Source: Sphingomonas sp.
GTDB lineage: Bacteria; Pseudomonadota; Alphaproteobacteria; Sphingomonadales; Sphingomonadaceae
Direction of reading: 5' to 3'
DNA: 64,000 nt
Assembly (NCBI GenBank): GCA_003248865.1
Contig: QFPK01000003.1
Span: forward strand, 178,092 to 242,091
Below are positions 60,312-64,000 of this stretch, piece by piece (position 1 is the first letter of the stretch; each line of letters begins with the position of its first letter). The notes below the pieces were generated by a model. That model worked only from the letters and a program-made list of their open reading frames with translations. It ran no database searches and was not told the DNA's origin. The position numbers and the translations under genes were made by a program.

Positions 60312-61009
60312 GCGAGCGCAAGACAGTCCGGCTCCGTGGCCTGCGGCGCAGTTTCAATGGAACGGACATCCTGCGCGGGCTGGATCTGGACATTGCGCCG
60401 GGCGAGTTCGTCGCCCTGCTGGGGCGGTCCGGCAGCGGCAAGACGACGCTGCTGCGGACACTTGCCGGTCTTGATGCGATCGATGCAGAGGAGGCGATCA
60501 TTCCCGCCTCCCGGGCAGTGGTGTTCCAGGATGCCCGGCTGCTTCCCTGGCGTCGCGCCTGGCACAATGTCGCATTTGGCCTGAGGGGCGAGGAACGGCG
60601 ACAGCGCGCGGAAGCCGCACTAGTAGAAGTCGGGCTGGGTCATCGGATCGACGCCTGGCCGCTCACGCTCTCAGGCGGAGAGGGGCAACGGGTCGCCCTC
60701 GCCCGCGCTCTGGTGCGGGAGCCGAGCCTGCTGTTGCTCGACGAGCCCTTTTCGGCGCTGGATGCCCTCACACGGCGGCGGATGCATGAACTCGTTACAA
60801 GCCTGTGGCAGGCTCACAATCCTTCAGTACTTCTTGTCACCCATGATATCGACGAGGCGCTGTTGCTGGCGAGCCGGGTGTTGATTCTGGATCAGGGGCG
60901 CATCGTGGAGGAGTATGCCGCTGGCGAAATCAAAGGCGAAAGGCGGGCGCCTGCGCGGTCAGGTCTGGAACAAGAGCTGTTTTCCAGATTGTCGGAAGTG
61001 TCGGGGTAG
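60308..61009 (+). CDS. ABC-transporter ATP-binding protein (SsuB-like)
   Basis: A 233-residue ATPase. Walker A is GRSGSGKTT (39-47), the Q-loop VVFQDARLLPW, the signature LSGGEGQRV (121-129), Walker B LLLLDEPF (141-148) and the switch His in LLVTHDIDEA. The class is that of the sulfonate/nitrate/taurine importers. GTG start overlaps the permease stop. It is the last gene of the operon; a Hsp70-like gene converges from the right, 24 bases away. Confidence 0.92.
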   Translation: MSERKTVRLRGLRRSFNGTDILRGLDLDIAPGEFVALLGRSGSGKTTLLRTLAGLDAIDAEEAIIPASRAVVFQDARLLPWRRAWHNVAFGLRGEERRQRAEAALVEVGLGHRIDAWPLTLSGGEGQRVALARALVREPSLLLLDEPFSALDALTRRRMHELVTSLWQAHNPSVLLVTHDIDEALLLASRVLILDQGRIVEEYAAGEIKGERRAPARSGLEQELFSRLSEVSG

Positions 61010-61033
61010 CGGTCTGCAGCCGGTCGCTCGCCC

Positions 61034-62338
61034 TCAGGCCGTCCAGGCAGCGATGTCCGTCTGTTCGCCGATCAGCGCCAGCCCGTGCGCGATGGAGGTG
61101 AGTTCGCCCCCAGTGGCGATGCGCTCCTCTCCGAAGCGTGCGGCGAACAGCCGGGCCACCCGCGGCACCAGCGAGGAGCCGCCGGTCAGGAACACCCGGT
61201 CGATCCGATCCGGCGCCGTCTCCGCCATCGCAAGCGCCCGGTCGACGGCGGTTTCGATCTGCCGGATGTCGGGCTCGATCCAGCTCTCGAACTCCGCGCG
61301 GGTGACCTCCGCTTCGATCGCCAGCCCGGCCCCGCTGAAGCGGAAGCTGGCTCTCTCTTCAGTGGAGAGCGCGCGCTTCACCTGCCCCACCGCCTCATGC
61401 AGCGGAAAGCCCAGCTCCTGCTCGATCACGGCGATCATGCGGCCGATGGCGTCCGGGTCCACGGCCGCCCGGCGCAGCGTCTCCAGCTCGGCCATCGTCT
61501 TGCGGTTGTGCATCAGCGCCAGCCGCGACCAGTCGGCGAAATCGGAGAAATAGCCCGGCGGAATTTCCAGCAGCTTGCCGAACGAGCGATACTGCCCGCC
61601 CTTCCCCAGCAGCGGCATCACCAGATTGTCCACGATCCGCGCATCGAACCGGTCACCGGCGATTCCCACCCCGGCATGGCCCAATGGGGTGCAGCGGCGC
61701 GCCGCGCCGGGCGCCTCGATCCGCACCACGGAAAAATCGCTGGTGCCACCGCCGAAATCCGCCACCAGGATCGTCGCCGGATCGCTGATGCGAGAGGCAT
61801 AGCTGAAGGCTGCGCCCAACGGCTCGTAGACATAATGGATATCCGACCCCAGCCCGGCGAACATCGCGTCATAGCGTTGCCGCGCCAGCGCCTCGTTCGG
61901 GCGGGAGCCCGCATACACCACCGGCCGCCCCACGATCACGCGGGCAGTCCCACCCAGCGCGGCGCCAGCACGCAGCGCCATCTTCTGCAGGAAGGTCCGC
62001 CCCAGATCCTCGAACTTGAAGCGCCGCTCGAAAATGGTCGCATGTTCGAATGTGGCGTTCGCCGCGACCGACTTGAAGGATTGCAGGAAGCGGCTGCCTT
62101 GCGGGAAGCCCAGATATTCGGCGATGGCCCAGGGCCCGGCCTCAGCTTCGATGCCGCCGCGCACGCCTTCATCTTCCCAGAAGCAGAGCGCCGAGCGGAA
62201 AGCGGCATCGGCCCCGTCCGGCGTCTCCATCTCCAGCAGGGTGGACATGCCATTGCGCGCGACAGCCGCCACCGAATTGGTGGTGCCGAAATCGAGCCCG
62301 AGGGCAAAGGAGGCGGCAAAGGGGGCAGAAACAGTCAT
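61034..62338 (-). CDS. Hsp70-family protein (YegD-like)
   Basis: A 434-residue protein of the actin/Hsp70 ATPase fold: GLDFGTTNSVAAVA near the N-terminus, VADFGGGTSDFSVV in the phosphate-2 region and FLTGGSSLVPRV in the adenosine region. It has the nucleotide-binding domain but lacks a full C-terminal substrate-binding domain, like E. coli YegD. Its client is unknown. It is convergent with the operon at 51689-61009 and is probably unrelated to it. Confidence 0.88.
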   Translation of the reverse strand: MTVSAPFAASFALGLDFGTTNSVAAVARNGMSTLLEMETPDGADAAFRSALCFWEDEGVRGGIEAEAGPWAIAEYLGFPQGSRFLQSFKSVAANATFEHATIFERRFKFEDLGRTFLQKMALRAGAALGGTARVIVGRPVVYAGSRPNEALARQRYDAMFAGLGSDIHYVYEPLGAAFSYASRISDPATILVADFGGGTSDFSVVRIEAPGAARRCTPLGHAGVGIAGDRFDARIVDNLVMPLLGKGGQYRSFGKLLEIPPGYFSDFADWSRLALMHNRKTMAELETLRRAAVDPDAIGRMIAVIEQELGFPLHEAVGQVKRALSTEERASFRFSGAGLAIEAEVTRAEFESWIEPDIRQIETAVDRALAMAETAPDRIDRVFLTGGSSLVPRVARLFAARFGEERIATGGELTSIAHGLALIGEQTDIAAWTA

Positions 62339-62555
62339 GGGCGCCGGCTGCTACACAGTTGCCGCGCCGCACGCAAAGCCGCATTTGCACCGGGCACAAC
62401 GCCCACCACTTGATCGCTGGATGGGGCATTGGCCTGCCTGAAAGGAAAGACCGGAATAGGGAGCATGGATTGACATGCCGAAGCATGGCCAATCAATTGC
62501 CTCACAGCTATTTGAGCCGATTGATGACGCTCCCGAACCCGGAAAGTACTCACTG

Positions 62556-63257
62556 ATGCGCGCGTGCATTTTCCACCTTCTCGCATCCTTGATGCTCATG
62601 TCCGGCGCCACGCAAGCCCAGTCGACCCAAGCCTTTCAGGCGACAATCGAGCCGATCGCAGCCGATCAACGGGCAAGGATGACGGGGATTTCATGGAAAG
62701 AGGGCTGCCCCGTCTCGCCGGAGGACCTGAGGGTTATACGCATGACCTATCTTGGCTTCGACGACGAGGTTCACGTGGGCGCGCTTGTCGTTCATGCAAG
62801 GGTCGCCCAAGAGGTCGCCGACATCTTCGAGGAGCTCTTCAAGGCCGGGTTTCAGATCGAGCGCATGCAGCCCTATGAGGATTTCGCGATCGCCGAATAC
62901 GCAACCCACAACGACACCGTGGGCTTCTACTGCCGCCCAGCGCAGGACGACCCCAGCGAGCTCAGCTGGCACGCCTACGGTCTCGCGGTGGACCTGAACT
63001 CGATGACCAATCCCTTCCACGATCCGAAACAGGGATGGTGGCCGAAGGGTTCGGACGGCGAGCGCAATCGCTCCGCGCCCGGCCTGATCGGTCCGAAGTC
63101 GGAGGTCATAGCGATATTCATGCGCCACGGCTGGGCCTGGGGCGGAATCAACGCCAATCCGGATTTCATGCATTTCGCCAAAATCACCGTGGGCAACGAA
63201 GCCAATCCGCTGGAGCGGCCCATCTGGGCCGACAGGCTACGCGACGCACCTCAATAG
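62556..63257 (+). CDS. exported M15-family metallopeptidase (VanY/D-Ala carboxypeptidase-like)
   Basis: A 233-residue protein with a signal peptide (MRACIFHLLASLMLMSGATQA). Zinc ligands are visible as SWHAYGLAVDLN (His139, Asp146) and NPDFMHF (Asp203 as likely catalytic acid, His206 as ligand), the arrangement of the M15 D-Ala-D-Ala carboxypeptidase group. The HGWAWGG segment is also family-like. It would trim peptidoglycan stem peptides in the periplasm. The start at 62556 fits the signal peptide; the open frame from 62475 adds a hydrophilic extension. Confidence 0.86.
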   Translation: MRACIFHLLASLMLMSGATQAQSTQAFQATIEPIAADQRARMTGISWKEGCPVSPEDLRVIRMTYLGFDDEVHVGALVVHARVAQEVADIFEELFKAGFQIERMQPYEDFAIAEYATHNDTVGFYCRPAQDDPSELSWHAYGLAVDLNSMTNPFHDPKQGWWPKGSDGERNRSAPGLIGPKSEVIAIFMRHGWAWGGINANPDFMHFAKITVGNEANPLERPIWADRLRDAPQ

Positions 63258-63408
63258 CCGACCGTCGGCCAAATCGTCTCTGCTTGCTTCCGTCCGAAAT
63301 GGGGCGCTTGGGGACGGCTCTGTCGATGCCCAGTTTGTTCTGGAGTGGTGGTGAATTGGCGCACCTACGATGACGAAGATGAGAACTGGTTCATCGTAAT
63401 CTAACGGC

Positions 63409-63729
63409 GTGCAAATGGGGCAATCACCGTATGGCTGGCATGGCCACTGCCCACGCAATGAAGGGCATTGCCTGAAACTTGCCATTCGTTCGCGACGAGC
63501 TGCCTTTAATCGTGCGCTTTCAGATGGCGATCTCGGAGCCATTGGCCCCCTGCTGGTCGAAAACGCGGTGCTTGTCACCGGGACGGACAGCGCAGTTATT
63601 CCAAGCCGGAAGGCGCAGTTGCACGCATGGAAGCAGGAATTCGCCGCGCCGCGCCGCTACGCGGCAAAGTGGCGCAAAGTCCGTGACGAATGGGTCATCG
63701 AAGCCGAAATCTATCTTACACTAGCCTGA
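63409..63729 (+). pseudogene. DUF4440/SnoaL-like gene with an apparent internal deletion
   Basis: From residue about 24 the reading matches the start of DUF4440-type proteins (SRRAAFNRALSDGDLGAIGPLL ... VLVTGTDSAVI in two pieces). It then jumps from KQEFAAPRR directly to YAAKWRKVRDEWVIEAE, the C-terminal end of that fold. Roughly forty central residues appear to be missing while the frame is kept. The first 20 or so residues have no family resemblance. I call it a likely non-functional remnant; it could also be a shortened functional variant. The family match is by recollection and needs a search. Confidence 0.5.
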
Positions 63730-63756
63730 AACGCCGACGTTCCGGACGTTTCGAGT

Positions 63757-63905
63757 CGATGCTAAACGTCCCGATAGCTGACACTCTGTTGCGCTGGTGA
63801 AATGGCTTCCCGCCGAAGGGGAGCCTTAGAGTTCAAATCTTGGTTAACCGATATTCGGGTCATTCCTGACATCGACCTAACCGTCCGATAGCTGACGTCG
63901 ACTGT
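63757..63905 (+). repeat. Degenerate direct repeat near the right window edge
   Basis: Two similar segments of about 35 bases (around 63757-63791 and 63872-63905) both contain CGATAGCTGAC (63772-63782 and 63886-63896) and end CTGTT (ACTGTT in the second). They flank about 80 bases of non-coding sequence. No gene is seen from 63730 to 64000. Confidence 0.4.
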
Positions 63906-63954
63906 TCCCCGTCAGCACCTATGGCACAGATTTGAGGTTGTGAATTAAGGAGTG

Positions 63955-64000
63955 TTGGGGCTTCGTCGTAGTGACGAAGGAACGAAGATGAAGCCCCAGC
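63955..64000. other. Inverted repeat and possible CDS start at the right edge
   Basis: GTTGGGGCTTCGTC (63955 onward) pairs with GATGAAGCCCCAGC (ending 64000) with two mismatches. Within it, AAGGA followed by ATGAAGCCCCAGC could begin a gene that continues beyond the window. It may be an insertion-sequence end or a leader structure; too little is visible to decide. Confidence 0.3.

Noticed and set aside
51689..61009. A classical dsz (4S) dibenzothiophene operon
   Set aside because: No DszA-type luciferase-like sulfone monooxygenase is present, and the order and added transport genes differ. Only DszB-like and DszC-like proteins are shared.
63790..63850. A tRNA fragment suggested by a GTTCAAATC-like T-loop
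   Set aside because: No acceptor stem, anticodon arm or consistent T-stem pairing could be found around it.

Overview
The window is a high-GC chromosomal segment of an alphaproteobacterium, most likely a member of the Sphingomonadales. This inference rests on an mur/fts gene order (murE to ftsZ) joined by four-base overlaps, a FtsZ with a long linker ending in IPPFMRRQ, a sphingomonad-style PEP-CTERM tail (PEPATWAMMIIGFGAVGF), the purN-purM / DnaA-like HdaA / ppk neighbourhood, and TonB-dependent uptake. The genus cannot be fixed from the sequence alone. No rRNA, tRNA, CRISPR array or prophage was seen.

Layout. 1-14228: division and cell wall (dcw) cluster, murE (5' truncated by the window edge)-murF-mraY-murD-ftsW-murG-murC-murB-ddl-ftsQ-ftsA-ftsZ, all on + and mostly coupled by ATGA/GTGA overlaps. 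14535-17787: metallo-hydrolase, DUF4230-like and DUF2490-like proteins, a tiny DUF1289 protein and rpe. 17784-25954: heparinase-like protein, PEP-CTERM protein, purH, EamA transporter, SDR dehydrogenase, fasciclin protein, pterin dehydratase and a zincin. 25997-35911: secreted M20 amidohydrolase, secreted unknown protein, purN/purM, a secreted protein of unknown role, hdaA, ppk and a glycosyltransferase. 36157-43580: secreted esterase, AMP-dependent ligase, acyl-CoA dehydrogenase, ALDH7-type aldehyde dehydrogenase and an MHS-type transporter. 43507-47649 (-): a complete EmrAB-type tripartite efflux system. 47894-49902: osmC and a succinate-semialdehyde-type dehydrogenase. 50139-51519 (-): methyltransferase and an XRE/S24-type repressor.

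The most interesting region is 51689-61009, an eight-gene operon divergent from the S24-type repressor: Tat-lipoprotein solute-binding protein, TonB-dependent receptor, DszB-like desulfinase homologue, nitroreductase-type flavin reductase, flavin monooxygenase, DszC/SfnB-like monooxygenase, ABC permease and ABC ATPase. It reads as a self-contained outer-membrane-to-cytoplasm organosulfur uptake and desulfurisation system. It is not the classical dibenzothiophene dsz operon, because no DszA (luciferase-like sulfone monooxygenase) is present and transport genes are built in. The substrate is unknown.

The second theme is repeats. Five copies of one approximately 215-235 bp multi-hairpin element lie 5-28 bp after stop codons (14241, 22102, 35917, 40131, 41969). 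One copy has a second long palindrome inserted in its central loop. A separate 192-bp MITE-like element with 25-bp terminal inverted repeats lies between purM and purN and supplies both the purM stop codon and the purN start codon. The right edge (63258-64000) is degraded, with an apparently internally deleted DUF4440-like gene, a degenerate direct repeat and an inverted repeat.
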